The notes under the pieces are model-generated. The model was given only the letters and a program-made list of their open reading frames with translations, had not been told where the DNA came from and ran no database searches. From positions 18,782 to 82,781 of the forward strand of contig CAZLYU010000007.1 in assembly GCA_964563855.1 (NCBI GenBank): a stretch of DNA of 64,000 nt, given 5' to 3'. Positions within the stretch are counted from its first letter, which is position 1. Each line of letters starts with the position of its first letter. This DNA comes from JAFGRR01 sp964563855. GTDB taxonomy: Bacteria > Planctomycetota > Phycisphaerae > UBA1845 > Fen-1342. Positions 9,406-17,654 of this stretch are shown here, in pieces. The position numbers were made by a program, and so were the translations under genes.

Positions 9406-10338
9406 ATGAAGACCACCACGCTCGGTCAGTCCGACCTCGTCACCACCCGGCTCATCTACGGCTGCATGCGCACTATCGGCGTGCGTGATCCGGCGGACAT
9501 GAATGACGACCGGCGTCGCGAGGCGTACGCCGCGATCGCGGCTGCGCTCGACGCCGGCTACAACCATTTTGCCCATGCCGATATTTACGGTCGCGGCGAG
9601 TGCGAGCGTGTCTTTGGTGCGTTCTTGCGCGATTACCCCGGCGTACGCGAAAAGATCATCGTCACGACCAAGTGCGGCATCCGCTGGGCCGGAGACCCCG
9701 ATCCGCAAGCGCCGCACCGCTACGACTTCTCGTCAGAGCACATCGTGTGGAGCTGTGAACAGTCGCTGCAGCGGCTCGGCGTGGAGCAGATTGACGTATA
9801 CCTGCTGCACCGGCCCGACGTGCTGATGGAGCCCGACGACATCGCGCACGCGTTCGATCAGCTCCAGCAGCAGGGCAAGGTGAAACACTTCGGCGTGAGC
9901 AACTTCACCCCGAGCCAAACCGCGCTGCTGCAAGACCGGTTGTCGCAGCCGCTGGTGTGTAATCAGCTCGAGTTGCACCTGCTGCGGATGGATCCGTTCG
10001 AAGACGGCACGCTCGACGACCTGTATCGGCGTCAGATCACGCCGACATCGTGGGGCCCGGTGGCGGGCGGTCGACTGGGTGATGAAGCGGCGCCGGCGCT
10101 AGACGCTCGGCAGCGGCTGATGTGCCGCGTGCTCGACGACGAGGCCGCCGCCCACGGAACCACGCGCTCGACGCTGGCGATGGCGTGGCTGCTGAGGCAC
10201 CCGTCAAACACTCTGCCGATCGTGGGCTCGCGGCGACCCGATCGCATTCAGGCGGCGGCAGCGGCCGATGGGCTTACGCTGTCACGGGAAGCGTGGTACC
10301 GGTTGTATGTCGCCGCGCGGGGACGCGGGCTGCCGTAG
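9406..10338 (+). CDS. Aldo/keto reductase family protein, catalytic Asp replaced by Ala
   Basis: This 310-residue protein is a TIM-barrel aldo/keto reductase resembling E. coli YdhF. It has catalytic Tyr61 (in HADIYG), Lys89 (in TTKCG) and His135 (in LLHRPD), and the C-terminal NADP-binding segment is present (IVGSRRPDRI). At the position where family members carry the aspartate of DxADxY, this protein has Ala56 (FAHADIY), so one of the four tetrad residues is missing. The histidine, lysine and tyrosine remain, so some activity is possible. The gene follows the nucleotide-sugar dehydrogenase by about 50 bp and could be co-transcribed. Its substrate cannot be inferred. Confidence 0.9.
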   Translation: MKTTTLGQSDLVTTRLIYGCMRTIGVRDPADMNDDRRREAYAAIAAALDAGYNHFAHADIYGRGECERVFGAFLRDYPGVREKIIVTTKCGIRWAGDPDPQAPHRYDFSSEHIVWSCEQSLQRLGVEQIDVYLLHRPDVLMEPDDIAHAFDQLQQQGKVKHFGVSNFTPSQTALLQDRLSQPLVCNQLELHLLRMDPFEDGTLDDLYRRQITPTSWGPVAGGRLGDEAAPALDARQRLMCRVLDDEAAAHGTTRSTLAMAWLLRHPSNTLPIVGSRRPDRIQAAAAADGLTLSREAWYRLYVAARGRGLP

Positions 10339-10359
10339 TCGCGGGGGGGGATGCATATC

Positions 10360-10387
10360 TTGCCACTGGTCGGTGATCGCCTATACA
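10360..10387 (+). promoter_or_regulatory. Possible sigma-70 promoter upstream of the amidohydrolase operon
   Basis: TTGCCA at 10360-10365 and TATACA at 10382-10387 are separated by 16 bp, close to sigma-70 consensus spacing. They lie in the 199-bp gap before the amidohydrolase gene and would give a leader of about 145 nt. This is a by-eye match only. Confidence 0.3.
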
Positions 10388-10537
10388 CTCCTCCGTACGT
10401 ATGGCGCGGTGGTTCAAAAGACGAGATTCGATTTTGCCGCTCTCTGCACGGATGCGCGAAGCGGCCTGTGGTTGCGTGGGCTGGGACGTAACAGAAACTG
10501 ATGTGCTGACCCGCCGAAGGAGCGAGGGCCGCAGATC

Positions 10538-11407
10538 ATGATCGTTGATTGTCACACACAAGTTTGGGACTCGAGCGATTGGCTGGGTGCGGCGCAGAAC
10601 GCGCCAGAGGTGCATCTCGCCGCCGACACCGCCCGGCATTTGGAGGCGGTTGACACGGTCGATCACGCGTTCGTGCTGGGGCTGAAAAGCCGATATCTGA
10701 ACGCGGAAATCCCCAACGCGTTTGTCGCCAGCTACGTGCGACGCTATGCGAGCAAGATGGTCGGGTTTGCGGGCATCGATCCGACTGATCCCGGCTGGTA
10801 CGACGAGCTGCAGATTGCGCGGGAGGAACTGAACCTGAAGGGCGTGGTCGTTTCGCCGCCGCTACAGAACTTCCACCCGTCCGACACGGAGGCGATGCGG
10901 CTGTACGAGGCCTGCATGGTGCGTGGGTTGCCGATCTTTTTCGAGCAGAATCATCGCAATCCCGCGGCGAAGATGGAATTCGCGCGGCCCTTGTTGTTGG
11001 ACGAAGTGGCGCGCGAGTTTCCCGACCTGCGCATCGTCATCACACATCTCGGTTACCCCTGGGTCGATGAGGCGATCGCGCTGCTCGGGAAGCATCGTCG
11101 CGTTTATGCCGACATCGCCGGCATGCTCCGCAGCCCGTGGCTGGCTTACACGTCGCTCTTGGCCGCCAGCGAGTATGGTGTGATCGACAAGTTGCTGTTT
11201 GGCAGCGACTTTCCGTATCGCTCGCCGGCCGCCGGGATCGAGACGCTCTACTCGATCAACCAGCTCAGTTACGGAACGAATCTCATCACGATCCCACGTG
11301 AGCGGCTGCGCAGCATCGTCGAGCGGGATGCGTTCGAGCTCTTGGGAATCGATCACCCGCGTGTCTCGCCGCGCGGTCCTCGGCCGATCCTCGCGGATGA
11401 CGATTGA
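10538..11407 (+). CDS. Amidohydrolase-family (TIM-barrel) metal-dependent hydrolase
   Basis: This 289-residue protein resembles the Amidohydrolase_2 / ACMSD group. The C-terminal conserved aspartate sits in LLFGSDFPY, and a conserved histidine in VITHLGYPW. The N-terminal metal site normally reads DxHxH, but here it is DCHTQVW (residues 4-10), so the second histidine is Gln8. Members of this group hydrolyse or decarboxylate carboxylated substrates using a single zinc; the altered site leaves activity open. The ATG at 10538 follows GGAGCGAGGG. The stop overlaps the start of the next gene by 11 bp, so the two are probably translated together. Confidence 0.8.
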   Translation: MIVDCHTQVWDSSDWLGAAQNAPEVHLAADTARHLEAVDTVDHAFVLGLKSRYLNAEIPNAFVASYVRRYASKMVGFAGIDPTDPGWYDELQIAREELNLKGVVVSPPLQNFHPSDTEAMRLYEACMVRGLPIFFEQNHRNPAAKMEFARPLLLDEVAREFPDLRIVITHLGYPWVDEAIALLGKHRRVYADIAGMLRSPWLAYTSLLAASEYGVIDKLLFGSDFPYRSPAAGIETLYSINQLSYGTNLITIPRERLRSIVERDAFELLGIDHPRVSPRGPRPILADDD

Positions 11408-11996
11408 TCTCACCGCGAGCCGGGCGGCGCGTTGGACGATCGTGCTGAGCTCCGCGTGCCTCGCGGGTTGCCAGTCCAATCCACAGCTTGAAGTGCGTCG
11501 CCTGCAACCGGCGGCGAGCGCTGAGACATCGAGCTTCCCGATCGCTCCCACCACGGCCGGGTATTACCAAACATCTAACTCGGATTATCACATCGCGTGC
11601 GAAAGCACGATCGCGTCGCGCGGGAGCGAGTCCAATCGTGCGATCATTCATCTGCACGTATTTTGGCGCCCGCGCCCCGGCATCAGCTTCTCCGACCGAT
11701 CGACCGTCAACACCCGCGTCCGCTATCTCGCGCTCGGGGCCCGCGGTTGGCGGTTGTACGAGGGCAGCGGCTTCGTCTACCCAACCAAAGACAACCGCAC
11801 CGACGGCCTGCGCGTGCGGCTCGAGCGCAGCGTTCTCGAACCCACTGATCGGTCGGGGCCGGAAGCCCCGGTCGCGCTGGGGCCGATCAGGCTGACCGGC
11901 GAGTTCATCGCCGCCGCGGACGGTCCGGCCGTGAGGCGCTTGCTCAACGATCTCGAACGTCGCGGCGTCGTGCCGGCCGAGGCGCCGTCGCCGTGA
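11397..11996 (+). CDS. Small predicted lipoprotein of unknown function
   Basis: This 199-residue protein begins with a lipoprotein signal peptide whose lipobox LAGC predicts a modified cysteine near residue 24. The mature part is rich in beta-strand-like sequence with no family I recognise. The ATG at 11397 was chosen because it gives the intact signal peptide and overlaps the end of the amidohydrolase gene. An upstream in-frame start at 11199 would run antisense-like residues through the amidohydrolase. It overlaps the next gene by 4 bp, so it is the middle of a three-gene operon. It is probably anchored on the periplasmic side of a membrane. Confidence 0.7.
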   Translation: MTIDLTASRAARWTIVLSSACLAGCQSNPQLEVRRLQPAASAETSSFPIAPTTAGYYQTSNSDYHIACESTIASRGSESNRAIIHLHVFWRPRPGISFSDRSTVNTRVRYLALGARGWRLYEGSGFVYPTKDNRTDGLRVRLERSVLEPTDRSGPEAPVALGPIRLTGEFIAAADGPAVRRLLNDLERRGVVPAEAPSP

Positions 11997-12391
11997 CGAG
12001 AGACGACGGCGCCCCGGGGGCGCCCCGCATCGAGCGCCCGTGTCGCTATGCATTGCTCGAGCACGACTATCCAAAGCGGCACTGGGATCTGCTGGTGGAG
12101 ACGCGTCCCGCTTCGCGAATCCCGACGTGGCGGCTCTCGGCGGATGCGCGCGGGGCCACGCTGCCCATCGCCGCGGTTCGACTGCGCGACCACCGCCGTC
12201 GCTACCTGGCGTTTGACGGCGTACTGGCTGGGGGCCGCGGCACGGTGCGTCGCGTCGCGAGCGGCGTCGTTCGGCGAACGGGGGACACGGCCACCGCGGG
12301 TTTCGAGCTGCTGGACGGTCCGCTGGCGGGGCGTTGGACCGTTGAATCTGTGGGCGCGGGTGACGCGGTGCAGCTTGTTCGCGTCGAGTGA
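11993..12391 (+). CDS. LigD 3'-phosphoesterase-domain-like protein
   Basis: This 132-residue protein resembles the stand-alone DNA polymerase ligase N-terminal domain. That family is related to the 3'-phosphoesterase module of bacterial LigD, which trims 3' ends in non-homologous end joining. The hallmark is LEHDYPKRHWDLLVE, where the two histidines and the aspartate match the metal/active-site spacing HxxxxxHxD; LigD's arginine is replaced by leucine. A further histidine lies in RDHRRRYLAFDG. It starts with GTG at 11993, sharing GTGA with the stop of the lipoprotein gene. No Ku, ligase or polymerase gene is nearby, so a role in repair is not supported by context. Confidence 0.65.
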   Translation: MTRDDGAPGAPRIERPCRYALLEHDYPKRHWDLLVETRPASRIPTWRLSADARGATLPIAAVRLRDHRRRYLAFDGVLAGGRGTVRRVASGVVRRTGDTATAGFELLDGPLAGRWTVESVGAGDAVQLVRVE

Positions 12392-12422
12392 GCGTCTGAG
12401 CGGTGCTGCTCTTGGACGTCGT

Positions 12423-13817
12423 CTAGCGTCGGAACGCGCGTGCGTGCGGCGCGGGGGCGTAGCGGGGCGGCCGCAATTCTGGGGCCGGCGGGCTTTGCGG
12501 CGCGGGGATCACTTCGCGGTCGCGCTCTGCGTTCGCTTGCATCTGAGCACCGACGTTCTTGAGCGACGCCGCCATCGCGATCAGCAGCCAGATGGTTTCG
12601 CAGTAGGTCACGGTGATGAAGACCGCGCAGACGCCGTAACCCACGAGCGCAGCGCGCAGCCCGACGGCGCACCAAGCCAAGTGGACGTCCGCCGCCCACG
12701 GCCGGTTTCGGAAGACGGCCTCGCAAGGCGGGTGCTTCATGGCGCCCATTCGGGTCAGTTGATAGAGCGTGGCGGCGGCAACGGTCAACAGCCGCACGAG
12801 GCCCGGCCATCCCAGCTCGGCGAAGGTCTCGAGGTACGCGTTGTGCGCCGCCCGCACGACATTGATCTCGGCGACTTCTTGGACGATGCGTTCCTGAAAC
12901 GCGCCGATTCCGATTCCGAAGGGGTGCTCGTATCCCATGCGCAGCGCGGCGTTCCAGAAGAGGAGGCGGTCGGTGACGGCGGCGTCGTCGGCGTGGGCCG
13001 TGATGGTGGCCATGCGCGTCCACCACCCCGGATCCGCGAGTTGAACGCAACCGAGAATCGCGACCATCACGATCAGGAACCCGCGCCAGCGATAACCACG
13101 CGGCAGCGAGAACATGGCGACCAGCAACATCACGGCGAGTCCGACGAAGGCGCCGCGCGAGCGGGTCATCACGATGGTGTTGAAGCACAGCAGCGCGATG
13201 CCAGCGACGCCGATGCGGGCGAACCAGTTTTTGAGCGAGAAGAACAGCGCGAGCATGAGGGGCAGCGTCGCAACGAGGTGGGCGGCGAGCATGTTCGAGT
13301 CGCTGAAGTCCGGCCCCCCGACGCCGCGCGTGAGTCGAGACCGCTCCACACCGCCTTGGCCGGTGTAGGCGAGGTAGCCGAGGTAGCCGACCGAGGCGAC
13401 CCAGACCATCACGAGGATTTGATAGTTGCGGGCGCAATTGACGCAGCGCACCAGCATCAGCGCGAACAGCGACATCTTGATCGCCTTGTCCGCCAGCATC
13501 GTCGCTCTGTCAGGCGAGTCGCTCCAGAGCGTCGTCGTGAGCGTCCAGAATGCGAACAGCAACAAGCCCATGATGCCGAGCGAGAACTGCTGCGCGTTGC
13601 GCGCCAGGGTCGGTCGATAGATGAGAATGCTGAGCGCGAGGAAGGCGGCGACCGTGAATGACGACCGCAGTCCGACTGCGTTGATCGGCTCGCTCCACCA
13701 GTGGCCGTGCGGGTTGATGTGATACACCCACACATACGTCGCTGCGCCCCAGATCGGGTTCAGCAACGTGGCGACCAGCCCGGCCATGTACAGCCCCATA
13801 AACAGAATCAGCGTCAT
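12423..13817 (-). CDS. O-antigen ligase / Wzy-like polymerase (exosortase-associated type)
   Basis: This 464-residue integral membrane protein has about ten to twelve hydrophobic segments and the large periplasmic-loop layout of the Wzy_C/O-antigen-ligase family. The N-terminus (NPIWGAATYVWVYHINPH) resembles the putative O-glycosylation ligases associated with exosortase systems. The conserved RSRGAFVGL region and the HNAYLETFAELGWPG motif, typical of the family's catalytic loop, are present. It would polymerise or transfer lipid-linked glycan in the periplasm. The ATG at 13817 overlaps the preceding glycosyltransferase stop by 4 bp, and it is the last gene of the glycan operon. The tail is proline-rich. 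Confidence 0.8.
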   Translation of the reverse strand: MTLILFMGLYMAGLVATLLNPIWGAATYVWVYHINPHGHWWSEPINAVGLRSSFTVAAFLALSILIYRPTLARNAQQFSLGIMGLLLFAFWTLTTTLWSDSPDRATMLADKAIKMSLFALMLVRCVNCARNYQILVMVWVASVGYLGYLAYTGQGGVERSRLTRGVGGPDFSDSNMLAAHLVATLPLMLALFFSLKNWFARIGVAGIALLCFNTIVMTRSRGAFVGLAVMLLVAMFSLPRGYRWRGFLIVMVAILGCVQLADPGWWTRMATITAHADDAAVTDRLLFWNAALRMGYEHPFGIGIGAFQERIVQEVAEINVVRAAHNAYLETFAELGWPGLVRLLTVAAATLYQLTRMGAMKHPPCEAVFRNRPWAADVHLAWCAVGLRAALVGYGVCAVFITVTYCETIWLLIAMAASLKNVGAQMQANAERDREVIPAPQSPPAPELRPPRYAPAPHARAFRR

Positions 13818-15004
13818 GCCGTGGCCCCGTTCACCCGTTCCATGTAAGACGCCGGCGCCGGCTCGGCGACGGCGTGTTGCAGGCTCGCCAATAGCTGGCG
13901 CGCCGCTTCGCGCCACGTATGACCTTGCTGAACCCAAAGGCGTCCGTTCTCGGCGAGCGTTCGGCGAGCGGGCTCCGGTCCGACGCGCTGGAACGCCGCG
14001 ACCCACTCCTGCGGCGTGTCGGCCACGAGCACATCGTCGCCCCAGCGCAGACCGTCGAGGTGTTTAACGACCCGTCGGGTGGCGATAACCGGCCGTTGCA
14101 TCGCGCACGCCTCGAGCACTTTGTTGCGCACGCCGCCACCGGTCGGGAGCGGTGCGATCACGACGGCGGCGCGTTCGGCGAACGGGCGGACGTCGGGAAC
14201 GTCGGCGTGCACCTCGACGTCGTTCGCCGCGAGTGCGCGGACGCGCGGGGTTGGCCGGCGGCCGACGAGCAACAGACGTTGAGCCGCGCCGGCGCGTCGC
14301 ACATGGGGCCAGATGCGTTGCGTGAAACGCACCACGCCGTCTTCATTGGGTCGATACCCGAAGTCGCCGATGAACACGGCGACACCAGACTGGCCCGCGG
14401 TTTGACACGGCTGGAAGAAGTCCAGATCGACGCCGTTGGAGATCGGGTCGCTCGGCCGTTTGGTCCAGTGTTGCGCGTGTTTGGCGTCGGGACGTGTGGT
14501 TGCGACGGCGCGGTCGATCGATCGACCGACCCAGGCCTCGTACGTCATGCATCGCAACAGCTGACGCCCGAGTCGCCAGAAGCGCCCGGGGTGGTTTCGC
14601 AGTTCGATGAGCGTGTGCAATACCGTGTCGTCGACGACATCCCAGACAGTGGGTCCGGCAGCGTAGGGGGCGTAGACTCCGGCACGGGCGCCGAACAAGA
14701 GCGTGGCGTCGCATGTGTCCGCCCGTGAACAGTGCTCGACGGCGGCCGCGAGCGCGCTCGGTGTTTCGTAGAGTCGCGCCAGCATTGGCGGCTGGTGGAC
14801 GGCGCTCGGTGTGACCCGGGCGATATGAGTCGACGTTGAATCGAGCCAGCGAATCGCCTGGAGTTCCGGATCGCAGACGTCGCGCGGTGCGAGCAGCGTC
14901 ACCGACGCTTGCGATTGCAGCTCGCGCAGCAGTCCGCGCAGACGCAGGCGTCCGCCATCCGTCGTCGGCGTGGGCGCGTTGTCGCTTACGACCAGGATGC
15001 GCAC
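13814..15004 (-). CDS. Glycosyltransferase family 4 (Stp1/PEP-CTERM-associated sugar transferase-like)
   Basis: This 396-residue GT-B glycosyltransferase begins VRILVVSDNAPTPTTDGGR from a GTG at 15004. The C-terminal domain reads FIGDFGYRPNEDG, LLLVGRRPTPRVRALA and VVIAPLPTGGGVRNKVLEA. The last stretch is the donor-binding EX7E-like region, and the pattern closely resembles the sugar transferases associated with PEP-CTERM/exosortase loci. It would add a sugar from a nucleotide donor to a surface glycan on the cytoplasmic face. It overlaps the preceding GT9 gene by 19 bp and the following ligase gene by 4 bp, so it is mid-operon. An upstream frame extends to 15262 but is not family-like. Confidence 0.85.
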   Translation of the reverse strand: MRILVVSDNAPTPTTDGGRLRLRGLLRELQSQASVTLLAPRDVCDPELQAIRWLDSTSTHIARVTPSAVHQPPMLARLYETPSALAAAVEHCSRADTCDATLLFGARAGVYAPYAAGPTVWDVVDDTVLHTLIELRNHPGRFWRLGRQLLRCMTYEAWVGRSIDRAVATTRPDAKHAQHWTKRPSDPISNGVDLDFFQPCQTAGQSGVAVFIGDFGYRPNEDGVVRFTQRIWPHVRRAGAAQRLLLVGRRPTPRVRALAANDVEVHADVPDVRPFAERAAVVIAPLPTGGGVRNKVLEACAMQRPVIATRRVVKHLDGLRWGDDVLVADTPQEWVAAFQRVGPEPARRTLAENGRLWVQQGHTWREAARQLLASLQHAVAEPAPASYMERVNGATA

Positions 15005-16224
15005 GGCGCCGCCTCGCGCGTCGGGGTTGACACCGTCAGCGTGGTGAGGGTCTTGTCGGTCACAGGGGTCGGCACTGGCCGGCGCGACCAGCGACGCAGC
15101 GCGCTCGCAACCTCCTTCACATCCATTACATCCATGCAGCTCGGCGTGAGATCGCACGATCGTCGATAGCAGGGGCCGCAGGCCAAGCGTGTCACGAACT
15201 TCTCCCCGCGGTCGTAGAGGTCGATCTCTTGGGAGCAGGTCGGGCCGAAAAGTACGACGCACGGCACGCGCGCCGCGATCGCGGCGTGCATCGCCATCGT
15301 GTCGCCAGTGAGCAGCGCGTTGCAGCGCCCGATTAACGCGGCGAAGGTCGGCTCGTCGTGATTGCAGTTGGTGTCGAGCGTGTGCGGCGCGGCGGCGCGA
15401 ATGTCGCGAACCGTGTCGGCTTCCGCGGGGCCGCCGAAGAGCGCCAGTTTGATGGCGTCGTCATGTAGCAGGTTCGCCAGGGTGATGAAGCGGTCGACGG
15501 GCCAGATTTTGTTGGCGAACACGCCGCCGGCGCCAACGTTGAAGCCGATCACGCTGTCGTTCACTGCGACGCCGAGCCCCCGCCAAACATCCGCGGCGCG
15601 CCGCTGCGCCGATGGCGATGGATGCAGCGTGTAGCGCTGCCGAGCGTAAGGTAGGCCGCATGCCTCGTAAATCAACTCTTGGTAGGTCTTCGCGTTGCGA
15701 TGGAATTTGGCATCGTCGTCGAGGCCGAGCAGGAAGTACGGCCGCGCTTCGGCGTTAAGAGGGAAGCACGCGCCGCTGTGGCTGAGGCCGACGCCGCGAC
15801 GATCGGTCGCGTTGATGCGCATGGCGAGGCCGGCGGGTCCGGGCTCTTTGTCGAGACTGAAGCAGACGTCAAAGCGTTCGTATTCGAGATGGGCCATTGT
15901 CTCGGCGTCGAGCGGCAGCAGGCGGTCGATCAACGGATGGTTGGCCAGCATCCGGACGCCGGCGGGGCGCGTGACCCACGTAATCTGGCTCTCCGGCCAG
16001 ACAGCTTTCACGCCTGGCAGAATCGCCGCCGTGCGAATGACGTCGCCGAGCGCGCCAAGCTTGATGATGACGATTCGCGCGCCCTGCGCGGCATAGTGTT
16101 TGCAGTCGCTCGGACACGCGCCCTGGATCCCCTGAGTGCACGGGCGGTCGCCGCGGTAGAAGCGACAGTCGAGGCGCAACTCGGTTGGCGGTGCGCCCGG
16201 CATGGAGAAGCGGTACGCGCTCAT
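14986..16224 (-). CDS. Glycosyltransferase family 9 (heptosyltransferase-like) with Cys cluster
   Basis: This 412-residue protein has the GT9 signatures IKLGALGDVIRT (about residues 54-65) and FNVGAGGVFANKIWP, with LLTGDTMAMHAAIA near the C-terminus. It probably adds heptose or another sugar to a surface glycolipid. An N-terminal extension carries four cysteines (LDCRFYRGDRPC, then ACPSDC), which looks like a zinc knuckle. A second group, CGPCYRRSC, lies near the C-terminus where many GT9 proteins have cysteines. It overlaps both neighbouring glycosyltransferase genes, as expected for translational coupling. Acceptor and donor are not known. Confidence 0.88.
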   Translation of the reverse strand: MSAYRFSMPGAPPTELRLDCRFYRGDRPCTQGIQGACPSDCKHYAAQGARIVIIKLGALGDVIRTAAILPGVKAVWPESQITWVTRPAGVRMLANHPLIDRLLPLDAETMAHLEYERFDVCFSLDKEPGPAGLAMRINATDRRGVGLSHSGACFPLNAEARPYFLLGLDDDAKFHRNAKTYQELIYEACGLPYARQRYTLHPSPSAQRRAADVWRGLGVAVNDSVIGFNVGAGGVFANKIWPVDRFITLANLLHDDAIKLALFGGPAEADTVRDIRAAAPHTLDTNCNHDEPTFAALIGRCNALLTGDTMAMHAAIAARVPCVVLFGPTCSQEIDLYDRGEKFVTRLACGPCYRRSCDLTPSCMDVMDVKEVASALRRWSRRPVPTPVTDKTLTTLTVSTPTREAAPCASWS

Positions 16225-17486
16225 GCGGATCCCCCTGACATCGCGAGAACCAGCGCGGTTGGCATATCGGCGAGACGCAGGGCTTCGTCGCCCTGTCCGA
16301 CCGCGCTCCGTGTGGGAATCAGACCAAGGGCCCGCTCATAGGCATGCGCCACACGCTCGGCCGTGCGATGCCATGTGTAACTCGCCACCCGCGCCTGCCC
16401 GGCGAGCCGCAGCGCGGCGGCGCGCGCGGGGTCGAGGGCTTCCACGATGGCTGCGGCGATCGCCGCGCATTGCGTGGGATCGCACAACACCGCAGCGGTA
16501 CTGGCGATCTCGTATAGGCTGCCGCGGTTCGACGTGACGACCGGAACGCGGGCCGCGAAAGCGTCGAGGACCGGGAGGCCGAAACCTTCGCAGAGGCTCG
16601 GCATCACCATCAAGTTCGCCCCGGCCAGCAGTCCGGCCAGATCCTGATGGTCGACAAAAGGCAGCAGATGCACGTGTTGCGAGATCTGCAAACGCCGTGT
16701 TTGCGCGGTCAGGTGATCGCGGAAAGACGCGGGCTCGCACCCGGTGAGCACCAGATCGAAAGTGTTGCGCACCGTTTTGGGCAGCATTGTGAACGCGTGC
16801 AGCAGTCCGGCCGCGTTCTTGCGTGGGGCTGATCCGCTGAAATTCAGGAGATAGGGTCGCTCCAGGCCGTACCGGCGCCTCACGGTTGCGGTGTCTGACT
16901 GCAGCGTGGGCGTCGCGAGCCGCTCGAGTAACCGCCAATCGGGCGCCCACGGCGCGACGACGCTGCGCTCGGGCGCGAGTTGAAAGTGTTGTGCGAGCGC
17001 AGTCTGGGTTGCGGCGGATGGCGTGATCACGATCTGACTGTTCTGCACAGCGCGACGCACCCCGGCGCGAAATCGGTCGTGCTCAGTGGGAAGCGTTGCG
17101 TCTTCGAGCGGCGCCAGATCGTGCACCGTGCTCACCAATCGCGTCGGACAACGCCGTGGAGCGTCGTTGAACGGCGTGTGGAGCAGGTCGATGCGGTCTC
17201 CCCAGCAGGCGACGGGCAGCCGAACGTGCAGCCACAGGTTGAGCCGGTCGCCGGGCATGTCGATTCGTCGGGCGATCACATTGGGAAAGTCGAGCGGATC
17301 GGTTTGGCCGAAGTCGATGCCCCCGCGTGCTTCCCGCTGGTGATACAGAACGAAACGCCACGTGGGGCGAATCGCGGGCAACACCCGGAAGAGGTCCCAC
17401 AGATTTCGGCCGGCGCCGCGTGGCTGAGCGGCGAACATGGTGCGCGCGTCGAGACCGATGCGGATGTTGTCGCTGCGCGTGGCCAC
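16221..17486 (-). CDS. Glycosyltransferase family 4
   Basis: This 421-residue GT-B glycosyltransferase starts its N-terminal domain at RIGLDARTM and ends with the donor-binding PSLCEGFGLPVLDAFA motif (EGFGLPxLEA type), where the first glutamate of EX7E is expected. NFSGSAPRKN marks the start of the C-terminal domain. The GTG at 17486 was chosen because GAGGAG precedes it by 6 bases. A TTG at 17546 would add 20 residues of poor quality. It is the first gene of the glycan operon and overlaps the GT9 gene by 4 bp. It probably acts early in assembly of the surface polysaccharide, but the sugar is unknown. Confidence 0.85.
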   Translation of the reverse strand: MATRSDNIRIGLDARTMFAAQPRGAGRNLWDLFRVLPAIRPTWRFVLYHQREARGGIDFGQTDPLDFPNVIARRIDMPGDRLNLWLHVRLPVACWGDRIDLLHTPFNDAPRRCPTRLVSTVHDLAPLEDATLPTEHDRFRAGVRRAVQNSQIVITPSAATQTALAQHFQLAPERSVVAPWAPDWRLLERLATPTLQSDTATVRRRYGLERPYLLNFSGSAPRKNAAGLLHAFTMLPKTVRNTFDLVLTGCEPASFRDHLTAQTRRLQISQHVHLLPFVDHQDLAGLLAGANLMVMPSLCEGFGLPVLDAFAARVPVVTSNRGSLYEIASTAAVLCDPTQCAAIAAAIVEALDPARAAALRLAGQARVASYTWHRTAERVAHAYERALGLIPTRSAVGQGDEALRLADMPTALVLAMSGGSA

Positions 17487-17492
17487 CTGTTG

Positions 17493-17498
17493 CTCCTC
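17493..17498 (-). promoter_or_regulatory. Ribosome binding site deciding the GTG start of the GT4 gene
   Basis: GAGGAG on the minus strand lies 6 bases upstream of the GTG at 17486, and supports this start over the upstream TTG at 17546. Confidence 0.6.
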
Positions 17499-17654
17499 AC
17501 CGCCGCTACTGCCCGGCGTAACTCTTTCTTCGGACGTGGCGAGCAAAACATGAGGAGGAGGCGATGAAGTGGGCGAGTCCGCGCGACATCGCCATTGGAG
17601 CGCAAGAAGCGCGCTCGGCGGGGTGTGTCGAGGATCAACGTGCGGGCGCAGTTC

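Noticed and set aside
12048..13661. Plus-strand 537-residue ORF antisense to the Wzy-like gene
   Set aside because: It overlaps a recognisable membrane protein on the other strand, and its composition is that of a shadow frame.
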